A stretch of DNA of 6,432 nucleotides from Chloroflexota bacterium (GTDB taxonomy: Bacteria; Chloroflexota; Anaerolineae; Promineifilales; Promineifilaceae). Position numbers and translations under genes: made by a program. The notes beneath the pieces are model-generated. The model saw only the letters and a program-made list of their open reading frames with translations, did not search any database and was not told the DNA's origin. The stretch spans positions 1 to 6,432 of the forward strand of contig DOXE01000231.1 in NCBI GenBank assembly GCA_003519205.1. Reading direction: 5' to 3'. How positions within the stretch are numbered: the first letter of the stretch is position 1; each line of letters begins with the position of its first letter. Shown in pieces: positions 1 to 6,432 of the stretch.

Positions 1-2
1 CC

Positions 3-1282
<1,280 letters not shown>

Positions 1283-1300
1283 TTCCCAGACTGGTACATC

Positions 1301-2113
1301 GTGACTATCATCGAAGCGATCATCCTGGGCATTATCCAGGGAGCGACAGAGTTCCTTCCGATCTCGAGCTCGGGTCATTTACTCTTAGTCCCCAGTCTAT
1401 TCAATTTATCCGAACCCAATCTGAATGCGATAGCCATCGCACACCAGGGAACGCTATTAGCGATTCTCGTCTATTTCCGGCATGATTTATGGGCAATCTT
1501 GAAGGGCGTTGTAATTGGTTTAAGAAATCGCCAACCAATGGCAACGGTCGAAGCCCGCACTGGCTGGTATATCGCCGCCGGCACGATTCCAGCCATCATC
1601 GTTGGTTTCTTTTTTGCCGACGCGATTGACGAGCTGTTAGCAAAGCCGACCACGGCCGCCTTCATGCTAATTGTAACCGGCCTGATCCTGATATTGGGTG
1701 AAAGATTATTAACCGGGAGCATGGCTCAAGAGCAGATGAAATGGAGTGATGCACTCCTGATCGGATTAGCCCAAGCTTTGGCTTTGATACCAGGCATATC
1801 ACGCAGTGGGGTGACCATAACCGCCGGTCTCAGTCGAGGTTTAAGCCGGCCGGCGGCCGCCCGATATAGTTTTCTTCTAGGGGTTCCGGCTATTGCCGGC
1901 GCTGGGTTTATCGCATTCATCGATTTGGCCCAATCACCTACGGTTACACAAGAGGTACACCTATTGGCGATTACATTTATTACCGCAGCAGTGGTTGGCT
2001 ATCTGTGTATTCTGTTCCTACTCAATTGGGTTCGAGCGCGAAGTTTATATATCTTTGCCGCTTACTGTATTTCCTTTGGGGTCATCTTTTTAATTATTTC
2101 CTGGATTCGATGA
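1301..2113 (+). CDS. uppP: Undecaprenyl-diphosphatase (BacA/UppP family)
   Basis: This integral membrane phosphatase converts undecaprenyl diphosphate to undecaprenyl phosphate. It recycles the lipid carrier for peptidoglycan and other envelope polymers, and it often confers bacitracin tolerance. The 270 aa match the family length. The N-terminal signature has the form QxxxE (Gln13, Glu17) followed by FLPISSSGH with His26. The second signature PGISRSGVT is at 164-172, with Arg168. Hydrophobic segments recur across the protein, with clear ones around 42-58, 88-106, 118-134, 190-208, 221-243 and 249-268. The start is a GTG with no convincing Shine-Dalgarno sequence, 18 bases after the tgt stop, so translation may depend on ribosomes from tgt. 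Its last bases overlap the next start as ATGA (2110-2113). Confidence 0.97.
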   Translation: MTIIEAIILGIIQGATEFLPISSSGHLLLVPSLFNLSEPNLNAIAIAHQGTLLAILVYFRHDLWAILKGVVIGLRNRQPMATVEARTGWYIAAGTIPAIIVGFFFADAIDELLAKPTTAAFMLIVTGLILILGERLLTGSMAQEQMKWSDALLIGLAQALALIPGISRSGVTITAGLSRGLSRPAAARYSFLLGVPAIAGAGFIAFIDLAQSPTVTQEVHLLAITFITAAVVGYLCILFLLNWVRARSLYIFAAYCISFGVIFLIISWIR

Positions 2114-2937
2114 AAAGGGTCCTGTGGTTCGCCCCAACTTTGTTTGGGTTGATTTTTTGCCTTGGGTCTTTAACTGCTTGCCAGACGCCGGACACCCTTC
2201 TTCCTAAGGTCACAGTGACCGCCGCTTCCCCACCCTTAAGAATTGGGTTAAGCGACTGCGCCAGTGAATTTGGGCATTTGGTCGATCGGGATTTGCCACA
2301 GAATGTGAGCCTTGCTGAAATCCAACTCATTCAGGGGAATGATCGTACACTACTGGAGGACCTGAAAGAAGGTTTTCTTGACGCAGCCTTAGTTTATCAC
2401 GTTCCCGACAAAGAAGAACACTGGTTCAATCCGGTTGCTTTAGATGGTCTGGTTTTTATCGTCCACCCTGACAATTCGACGCTAGACATTGGCCTTGCTG
2501 AAGCAACGGCATTATTTGCCGGTTCAGTACTCGATTGGTCAACTATCGGGGGACCGGAGCTTGAGGTGAAACTTATCAGTCATGAACCAGGGGCGGGTGC
2601 TCGAATTATCTTGGAAGAACGCCTAATGGCCGAATTACCGATCGCCGGCTCAAGTATGATCGCGTCGAGCGGAGAATCACTTCGGTCAAACGTTTTAATG
2701 GAGCCTGGTGCGATAGGATACAGCATGATGGGGAATTCAAAGGATATGAAGGCTCTGACGGTCGAGGGCATCACGGCCATACCAGCTAATACGACCGACC
2801 AAAGTTACCCGCTCACTGCGCCACTCTATTTCGTCAGTAGCGGAGAGCCGGACGGGGAACTACGTGGATTTCTGGCCTGGTTACAGTCGCCTGAAGGCCA
2901 AGCGAAGATAGGTGAAAAATACGGCCAGATAAGGTAG
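2110..2937 (+). CDS. PstS-fold (PBP-like) substrate-binding lipoprotein, ligand uncertain
   Basis: This is a 275-aa periplasmic or surface lipoprotein of the PstS/PBP-like superfamily. It has a Lys-Arg n-region, a hydrophobic stretch at about 4-20, and a lipobox LTAC with acylated Cys24. Family landmarks follow: an N-lobe from about 43, ALDGLVFIVHPDN at 110-122, LFAGSVLDWSTIGG at 135-148, PGAIGYS at 199-205 and YPLTAPLYFV at 233-242. The usual oxyanion loop, with an Arg followed by SGTR, reads HEPGAGAR at 158-165, so the Arg, Ser and Thr ligands of a phosphate site are replaced by His158, Ala162 and Ala164. Phosphate is therefore doubtful as ligand. The ATG overlaps the uppP stop (ATGA), indicating translational coupling. 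An in-frame ATG at 2005 would lie inside uppP and would bury the signal peptide, so it was not chosen. No ABC permease or ATPase gene is adjacent. Confidence 0.88.
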   Translation: MKRVLWFAPTLFGLIFCLGSLTACQTPDTLLPKVTVTAASPPLRIGLSDCASEFGHLVDRDLPQNVSLAEIQLIQGNDRTLLEDLKEGFLDAALVYHVPDKEEHWFNPVALDGLVFIVHPDNSTLDIGLAEATALFAGSVLDWSTIGGPELEVKLISHEPGAGARIILEERLMAELPIAGSSMIASSGESLRSNVLMEPGAIGYSMMGNSKDMKALTVEGITAIPANTTDQSYPLTAPLYFVSSGEPDGELRGFLAWLQSPEGQAKIGEKYGQIR

Positions 2938-2952
2938 AATATATTGGCGACA

Positions 2953-3000
2953 GTTTCTATTTTATCCTCACCGGCATGAGGTCGGAAAATGGTTAGAAAC
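2953..3000. other. 48-base inverted-repeat element downstream of the lipoprotein gene
   Basis: The outer arms GTTTCTA (2953-2959) and TAGAAAC (2994-3000) are perfectly complementary. Inside them, TTTT (2960-2963) can pair with AAAA (2986-2989), and CCTCA (2966-2970) with TGAGG (2977-2981) around a six-base loop. The whole could fold into one interrupted hairpin that begins 15 bases after the stop at 2937. It could be a 3'-end structure or terminator for the tgt-uppP-lipoprotein unit. There is no immediate T-run, only CCTTTTT some 15 bases later, so a classical Rho-independent terminator is not shown. Confidence 0.35.
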
Positions 3001-3107
3001 GACACTTTCACAAATCCTTTTTGGACCGGTTACACATAAATTTTTACGATTTTTCCCTCGACAATAAGCTGAAATCCTGATGGATTTGGCTTTGCGGTCT
3101 TTAATCT

Positions 3108-3123
3108 AGGTATTTTAATACCT
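3108..3123. promoter_or_regulatory. Perfect 16-base palindrome upstream of rocD, candidate operator
   Basis: AGGTATT-TT-AATACCT is a perfect inverted repeat with a two-base centre, located 70 bases before the chosen rocD start. It contains -10-like sequences (TATTTT at 3111-3116 or TTTAAT at 3114-3119). TTGCGG at 3092-3097 could act as a poor -35 with a 16-base spacer to the latter. A dimeric regulator bound here would block that promoter. The symmetry is directly visible; the operator role is inferred. The rest of 2938-3193 contains only weak hairpins, such as AAATCC/GGATTT at 3072-3087. Confidence 0.4.
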
Positions 3124-3180
3124 TCGAATGCGAGCCAGCATTCCACTTATTGCCAACAATCGAAAAAAGCTTGGTTCCAA

Positions 3181-3186
3181 TAGGAG
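3181..3186 (+). promoter_or_regulatory. Shine-Dalgarno sequence that fixes the rocD start
   Basis: TAGGAG at 3181-3186 lies seven bases before the ATG at 3194, which is ideal spacing. The in-frame ATG at 3128 has no such sequence and would add 22 basic residues not typical of the aminotransferase family. The start at 3194 is therefore preferred. Confidence 0.8.
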
Positions 3187-3193
3187 TCCCAAA

Positions 3194-4456
3194 ATGGAAA
3201 AATCAACCTACCTTGAACTAGAGGAAGAGAATATCATCTCTAGTTCTGATATCATGGAAAAGAAGGCGAGCCAGTATTTCGTCGAATTAGAAAACAAGTA
3301 CAGCGCAGAAAATTATCTACCTTTAGACGTCGTCATCGACAGAGCGGAGGGAGTTTGGGTGTTTGACGTCGATGGTAACAAGTATCTCGATTGTCTTAGC
3401 GCATATTCGGCCGTGAGCCAGGGTCATTGCCACCCAAAGATAAAAGAAGCGGCTATTAAACAATTGGAACGGGTGACATTGACCTCTCGAGCATTTCGAA
3501 ATAACCAAATGGGTCCCTTTTTAGAGGAGTTGTGCCAATTAACAGGATACGACCTGGCACTTCCAATGAACACTGGGGCCGAGGCCGTGGAGACGGCCAT
3601 TAAAGCCGCTCGCAAGTGGGCATATAAAAGTAAGGGGGTAGCTGATGAATTGGCCGAGATTATCGTTTGCGAAGGTAATTTCCACGGTCGCACAACTACC
3701 ATCGTTGGTTTCTCTTCTGAAGAAGGATATCGGGAGGATTTTGGTCCCTTTACTCCCGGTTTTGTCATGATACCGTATGGTGACGCAGAAGCCTTGGAGA
3801 TGGCGATCACGACTAACACGGCCGCTTTTCTTTTTGAGCCTGTTCAGGGCGAGGGCGGAGTGATCCTGCCCCCAGAAGGTTTCCTGCGGCAAGCGGCTGA
3901 AATTTGTGCCAGGCAAAATGTTTTGCTCGTAGCTGACGAAATTCAGACGGGTCTGGGTCGAACTGGCCGGTTTCTGGCCTGTGATCACGAGGGAGTGCGG
4001 CCCGACATGGTTATTCTCGGCAAAGCTCTAAGTGGTGGCTTTTATCCTGTTTCGGCCGTTGTTGCCGACGAGGAAATCCTTGGTTTATTTAAGCCCGGCG
4101 ATCACGGCAGTACGTTTGGTGGAAATCCCTTGGGCGCAGCGATCGGCCGAGCGGCTTTAGGGGTATTAATTGACGAAAATATGATTGGGCGGTCATACGA
4201 ACTAGGAAAATACTTCAAGGGTCGATTAGAGCGGATCGAAAGCGATTATATCAAAGAGGTACGGGGCAAAGGATTGTTCATTGGCGTTGAATTACATGTT
4301 CCTGCCCGCCGATTTTGTGAAGCGCTTCGAGACCGGGGCATCCTTTGCAAAGAGACTCATGGAAATGTCATCCGATTCGCGCCACCTCTCGTAATTACAA
4401 AGGAGGAGATCGACTGGGCCATCAGTCATATTGAACCAGTATTAATGGATGAATAG
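3194..4456 (+). CDS. rocD: Ornithine aminotransferase-type class III PLP aminotransferase
   Basis: This cytoplasmic class III (fold type I) PLP enzyme most likely transfers the delta-amino group of ornithine to 2-oxoglutarate. The product is glutamate semialdehyde, which feeds proline and glutamate metabolism. The 420 aa include family landmarks. [15 protein letters not shown] (69-83) carries Tyr71, equivalent to the ornithine-recognising tyrosine of eukaryotic ornithine aminotransferases. [10 protein letters not shown] at 126-135 binds the PLP phosphate. FHGRTT carries Arg166. EPVQGEGG is at 215-222. VADEIQTG carries Asp248, which contacts the pyridine nitrogen. ILGKALSGG carries the Schiff-base Lys277. 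HGSTFGGNP is at 304-312. The SAYSAV block argues for ornithine rather than acetylornithine or GABA, though class III specificity is hard to settle from sequence. The roughly 40 residues before the conserved core are acidic and slightly long. It appears monocistronic: a possible promoter lies upstream and a strong hairpin downstream. Confidence 0.88.
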   Translation: MEKSTYLELEEENIISSSDIMEKKASQYFVELENKYSAENYLPLDVVIDRAEGVWVFDVDGNKYLDCLSAYSAVSQGHCHPKIKEAAIKQLERVTLTSRAFRNNQMGPFLEELCQLTGYDLALPMNTGAEAVETAIKAARKWAYKSKGVADELAEIIVCEGNFHGRTTTIVGFSSEEGYREDFGPFTPGFVMIPYGDAEALEMAITTNTAAFLFEPVQGEGGVILPPEGFLRQAAEICARQNVLLVADEIQTGLGRTGRFLACDHEGVRPDMVILGKALSGGFYPVSAVVADEEILGLFKPGDHGSTFGGNPLGAAIGRAALGVLIDENMIGRSYELGKYFKGRLERIESDYIKEVRGKGLFIGVELHVPARRFCEALRDRGILCKETHGNVIRFAPPLVITKEEIDWAISHIEPVLMDE

Positions 4457-4470
4457 TTGGAAGGACTGAG

Positions 4471-4497
4471 TGGGCAAGATACATGTGATCTTGCCCA
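4471..4497 (+). terminator. Strong hairpin after rocD, likely terminator without a T-run
   Basis: The perfect 10-base arms TGGGCAAGAT (4471-4480) and ATCTTGCCCA (4488-4497) enclose the seven-base loop ACATGTG. It lies 14 bases after the rocD stop and before a separate GH13 promoter, the expected place for transcription to end. The sequence after it (AAGCGTTATA) has no T-run, and neither does the opposite strand. It may instead be a 3'-end stabiliser or a Rho-assisted terminator. Confidence 0.55.
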
Positions 4498-4547
4498 AAG
4501 CGTTATATGTGAAGGGCTATTTAAAGAACGAAGGGGATGGTTTCGAG

Positions 4548-4559
4548 TTTCAATTGAAA
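4548..4559. promoter_or_regulatory. 12-base perfect palindrome upstream of the GH13 gene
   Basis: TTTCAATTGAAA is a perfect palindrome located 50 bases before the proposed -35 box of the GH13 gene. It could be a regulator-binding site, for example for an activator or a looping repressor. It lacks the central CG typical of LacI-family sites, and a 12-base AT-rich palindrome can occur by chance. Confidence 0.2.
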
Positions 4560-4609
4560 AATGAGCTGAGCCCTATCTGTTTCAGTGTTAGCGACCAAGC
4601 AAAATAATC

Positions 4610-4637
4610 TTAACATCGGGTTGTACTCTTCTATGAT
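4610..4637 (+). promoter_or_regulatory. Promoter of the GH13 gene, probably giving a leaderless mRNA
   Basis: TTAACA at 4610-4615 (5 of 6 against TTGACA), a 16-base spacer, and TATGAT at 4632-4637 (5 of 6 against TATAAT) make a good sigma70-type promoter. CTCCCCC fills the seven bases to the ATG at 4645, so there is no Shine-Dalgarno sequence and transcription should begin at or next to the start codon. The spacer and the -10-to-ATG distance are the same as at tgt. This supports the 4645 start over other in-frame start codons at 4585, 4621 and 4633. Confidence 0.62.
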
Positions 4638-4644
4638 CTCCCCC

Positions 4645-6138
4645 ATGAAGAAACACGATAGCGTTCCACTGGTGCCTGAATGGGTAAAGGACGCTGTCTT
4701 CTATCAGATTTTCCCCGACCGTTTTGCCAAGAGCTCTCGCATTGCCAAGCCAAACAATTTGCAACCTTGGGGCGCACCCCCGACAGCCAATCATTATCAA
4801 GGTGGCGATCTACTGGGGATCGTCGAGCATCTGGATTACTTGACTGATTTAGGCGTCACCGCTTTATACTTGAACCCGATCTTTCGATCGGCGAGCAACC
4901 ATCGCTACCATACTCACGATTTTGAAAGGGTTGATCCACTGTTAGGCGGTGACGAAGCTTTACGGGAACTGGTCGAGGCTTTACATGAACGAGGGTTGCG
5001 CATCATCCTAGATGGCGTATTTAACCATGCCAGCCGAGGATTTTTCCAATTTAACGATGTGCTGGAGAACGGCTCTGCATCTCCTTGGGTGGATTGGTTT
5101 AACATTAAAGATTGGCCCCTGGCTCCATATGATATAAACAAACCGGCTAACTACGACAGTTGGTGGGGGATTCGCGCCTTACCAAAACTCAATACAGATA
5201 ACCCGCAGGTCAAGGAGTATATATTTCGTATTGCCGAATACTGGATTCGAGAATTCGATATCGATGGTTGGCGGCTGGATGTTCCCGAAGAAATCAAGAC
5301 GGAAGGATTTTGGGAGGAGTTTCGACAACGAGTGAAGGGAGTCAAATCTGATGCATATCTCCTCGGCGAGATCTGGCACGAAGCACCGACCTGGCTAGCG
5401 GGGGATCGTTTTGATGCCCTCATGAACTATCCCTTAACTGAGGCACTCATCGCTTTCTGTGCAGGTGATCGAGTAAGTCCTTCTAAGGTAAAGGGTCGAT
5501 CCTACTTTCCCTGCCCAGCCATTGATGCCCAAACTTTCGGCCGGCGTTTAAGTCATCTTCATAGCATTTATGATTGGGAAACGACCCAAGTGCAATATAA
5601 CCTGCTTGATAGTCATGATACGCCCCGCTTGCTTAGCCTAGTCCAGGGTGACAAAGCAACTCTACGCCTGTCAACATTGCTTCAGATGACCTTGCCCGGC
5701 GCGCCAGCGATATATTATGGTGACGAAATCGGGCTGCACGGTACTGATAAATATAATGAACCACATAACGATGCTGATGCCCGTTGGGCTTTTCCCTGGC
5801 ACGATAAATCCATATGGGAATTGTCGTTATTATCCTATTTCAAACAGTTAATTACTATGCGAATAGAGCGACCGGTTCTCCGGCGCGGACGGTTTGAACA
5901 ACTCTATGCTGCTGGCCATTGTTATGCTTTCGCCAGGGTAGATGACACAAATGCTTTGATCGTCATCGTGAACGTATCAGAACTTGATCAACGGCTTTCA
6001 TTACCCCTAAACACCGTCAGCATAAATGGGGCAAGCCTATCTTCAATCTTTGGAGTTTCAGGTAAATATGAAGTGCGCGGCGGAAGGGTTTTAATGACGA
6101 TCCCGGCTCGGGAAGGCCTAGTTCTTGAAGTAAATTAA
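4645..6138 (+). CDS. GH13 alpha-glycosidase, neopullulanase/cyclomaltodextrinase-like
   Basis: This cytoplasmic alpha-amylase-family hydrolase (497 aa from this start) is likely to cut alpha-1,4 links in maltodextrins, cyclodextrins or pullulan fragments and to feed glucose or maltose into central metabolism. No signal peptide is visible. The barrel opens with DAVFYQIFPDRF (16-27). Region I is DGVFNH (123-128). Region V is LPKLN (179-183), close to the MPKLN signature of the neopullulanase subfamily. Region II GWRLDVPEE carries the nucleophile Asp212. Region III LLGEIWHE carries the acid/base Glu242. Region IV LLDSHDTPR carries the transition-state-stabilising Asp325. A beta-rich C-terminal domain follows from about 415. 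The N-terminal CBM34-like domain common in neopullulanases is absent. No sugar transporter or regulator is adjacent, so the substrate is inferred. The start at 4645 rests on promoter spacing and family alignment; a GTG at 4585 would add 20 unmatched residues. Confidence 0.9.
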   Translation: MKKHDSVPLVPEWVKDAVFYQIFPDRFAKSSRIAKPNNLQPWGAPPTANHYQGGDLLGIVEHLDYLTDLGVTALYLNPIFRSASNHRYHTHDFERVDPLLGGDEALRELVEALHERGLRIILDGVFNHASRGFFQFNDVLENGSASPWVDWFNIKDWPLAPYDINKPANYDSWWGIRALPKLNTDNPQVKEYIFRIAEYWIREFDIDGWRLDVPEEIKTEGFWEEFRQRVKGVKSDAYLLGEIWHEAPTWLAGDRFDALMNYPLTEALIAFCAGDRVSPSKVKGRSYFPCPAIDAQTFGRRLSHLHSIYDWETTQVQYNLLDSHDTPRLLSLVQGDKATLRLSTLLQMTLPGAPAIYYGDEIGLHGTDKYNEPHNDADARWAFPWHDKSIWELSLLSYFKQLITMRIERPVLRRGRFEQLYAAGHCYAFARVDDTNALIVIVNVSELDQRLSLPLNTVSINGASLSSIFGVSGKYEVRGGRVLMTIPAREGLVLEVN

Positions 6139-6271
6139 GGTTGCTTTTCTTCCAAGTCAATCCCTTGCTCTCGCTGGGCTATGCCATTCGGTAAGGATCG
6201 CCCGTTCTTCGTTGGATCCAGACCGCCACACACTTCGTAATCAAGTGGGCGTATCTGTGTTTGTTATTCCT

Positions 6272-6300
6272 TTGCCAACAGGGTAAAGTTAACCTATTAT
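6272..6300 (+). promoter_or_regulatory. Promoter of the M17 aminopeptidase gene
   Basis: TTGCCA at 6272-6277 (5 of 6), a 17-base spacer, and TATTAT at 6295-6300 (5 of 6) make a near-consensus sigma70-type promoter. The predicted transcript starts near 6307, leaving an untranslated leader of about 25 bases that includes the Shine-Dalgarno sequence. The rest of the gap after the GH13 gene (6139-6271) shows no terminator with a T-run. Confidence 0.7.
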
Positions 6301-6318
6301 CCCAATTTAAACTCAATC

Positions 6319-6323
6319 GAGGT
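6319..6323 (+). promoter_or_regulatory. Shine-Dalgarno sequence of the M17 aminopeptidase gene
   Basis: GAGGT at 6319-6323 is eight bases before the ATG at 6332. This fits ordinary SD-led initiation and contrasts with the two leaderless-type genes in the window. Confidence 0.75.
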
Positions 6324-6331
6324 CCAAATTG

Positions 6332-6432
6332 ATGATTTCCGTTGCCCAAGGCAGTATCCAGGAAAGCAAGGACGATACGATTATCGTCAATTTGTTTGAA
6401 GGTGTCCCAAAACCGGGTGGAGCGACCGGTGC
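6332..6432 (+). CDS. Leucyl aminopeptidase, M17 family, N-terminal fragment (cut by window edge)
   Basis: Only 33 codons plus two bases are present. The start MISVAQGSIQ and the following IIVNLFEGV and PKPGGATG match the N-terminal domain of M17 leucyl aminopeptidases (PepA type), where a VNLFEG segment followed by PGGATGAVD is typical. These cytoplasmic metal-dependent enzymes remove N-terminal residues from peptides. The catalytic C-terminal domain lies beyond the window, so activity cannot be judged. The start is supported by GAGGT at 6319-6323 and a good promoter upstream. The assignment rests on a short stretch, but a fairly distinctive one. Confidence 0.8.
   Translation, partial: MISVAQGSIQESKDDTIIVNLFEGVPKPGGATG

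Noticed and set aside
1843..1861. GC-rich palindromic run (GCCGGCCGGC) inside uppP
   Set aside because: It encodes conserved UppP residues following the PGISRS motif, so codon choice explains it.
2005..2109. Upstream ATG extending the lipoprotein to 310 aa
   Set aside because: It would overlap uppP by over 100 bases and place 35 unrelated residues before a textbook lipoprotein signal peptide.
3128..3193. Upstream ATG giving a 442-aa aminotransferase
   Set aside because: It has no Shine-Dalgarno sequence, while TAGGAG sits at ideal distance before 3194. A leaderless start at 3128 (TTTAAT at 3114-3119) cannot be fully excluded, but the -10 box is poor.
3424..3988. Two antisense open frames of 131 and 149 codons opposite rocD
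   Set aside because: They overlap each other and lie fully inside a gene with intact family motifs; their translations are low-complexity shadows without start signals.
4585..4644. GTG start and 20-residue extension of the GH13 protein
   Set aside because: It has no ribosome binding site and no good promoter spacing, and the extension lacks family similarity; TATGAT with 7-base spacing favours 4645.
6195..6219. GGATC/GATCC inverted repeat as a GH13 terminator
   Set aside because: Only five bases per arm with a 15-base loop and no T-run; too weak.

Overview
The window is bacterial DNA with six protein-coding genes, all on the + strand, densely packed and of moderate GC content. Five are complete and one runs off the right edge. 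The genes are mostly housekeeping or metabolic: tgt (queuosine tRNA modification), uppP (lipid carrier recycling), a PstS-like lipoprotein, an ornithine/acetylornithine-type aminotransferase, a cytoplasmic GH13 glycosidase, and the N-terminus of an M17 leucyl aminopeptidase. A lipobox next to UppP implies a cell that makes lipoproteins and peptidoglycan. The Tgt has bacterial (preQ1-type) signature residues. The protein styles (short GH13 enzyme without CBM34, OAT-like RocD, M17 N-terminus) would fit Chloroflexota or a related lineage, but that is an impression, not a demonstrated assignment.

Layout. Positions 1-139 hold the possible 3' end of an upstream gene and an extended -10 promoter. 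This promoter is so close to the tgt ATG that the message is probably leaderless. tgt (140-1282), uppP (1301-2113, GTG start) and a PstS-fold lipoprotein gene (2110-2937, ATGA overlap with uppP) form a likely operon. A 256-base gap (2938-3193) holds a 48-base inverted repeat that may fold, and a perfect 7+2+7 palindrome. rocD-like (3194-4456) follows with a clear Shine-Dalgarno sequence and ends at a strong 10-bp hairpin (4471-4497). The GH13 gene (4645-6138) follows a second apparently leaderless promoter. Its spacing is identical to that of tgt: 16-base spacer and 7 bases from the -10 box to the ATG. A 193-base gap (6139-6331) contains a conventional promoter and ribosome binding site for the M17 aminopeptidase, plus an unexplained open frame on the minus strand.

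How the genes work together. Only tgt-uppP-lipoprotein look co-transcribed; the other three look like single-gene units with their own promoters. There is no clear defence, mobile or biosynthetic system here. The points most worth a second look are the mixed leaderless/SD-led start signals, the loss of the usual phosphate-loop residues in the PstS-like lipoprotein, and the unexplained minus-strand frame before the aminopeptidase.
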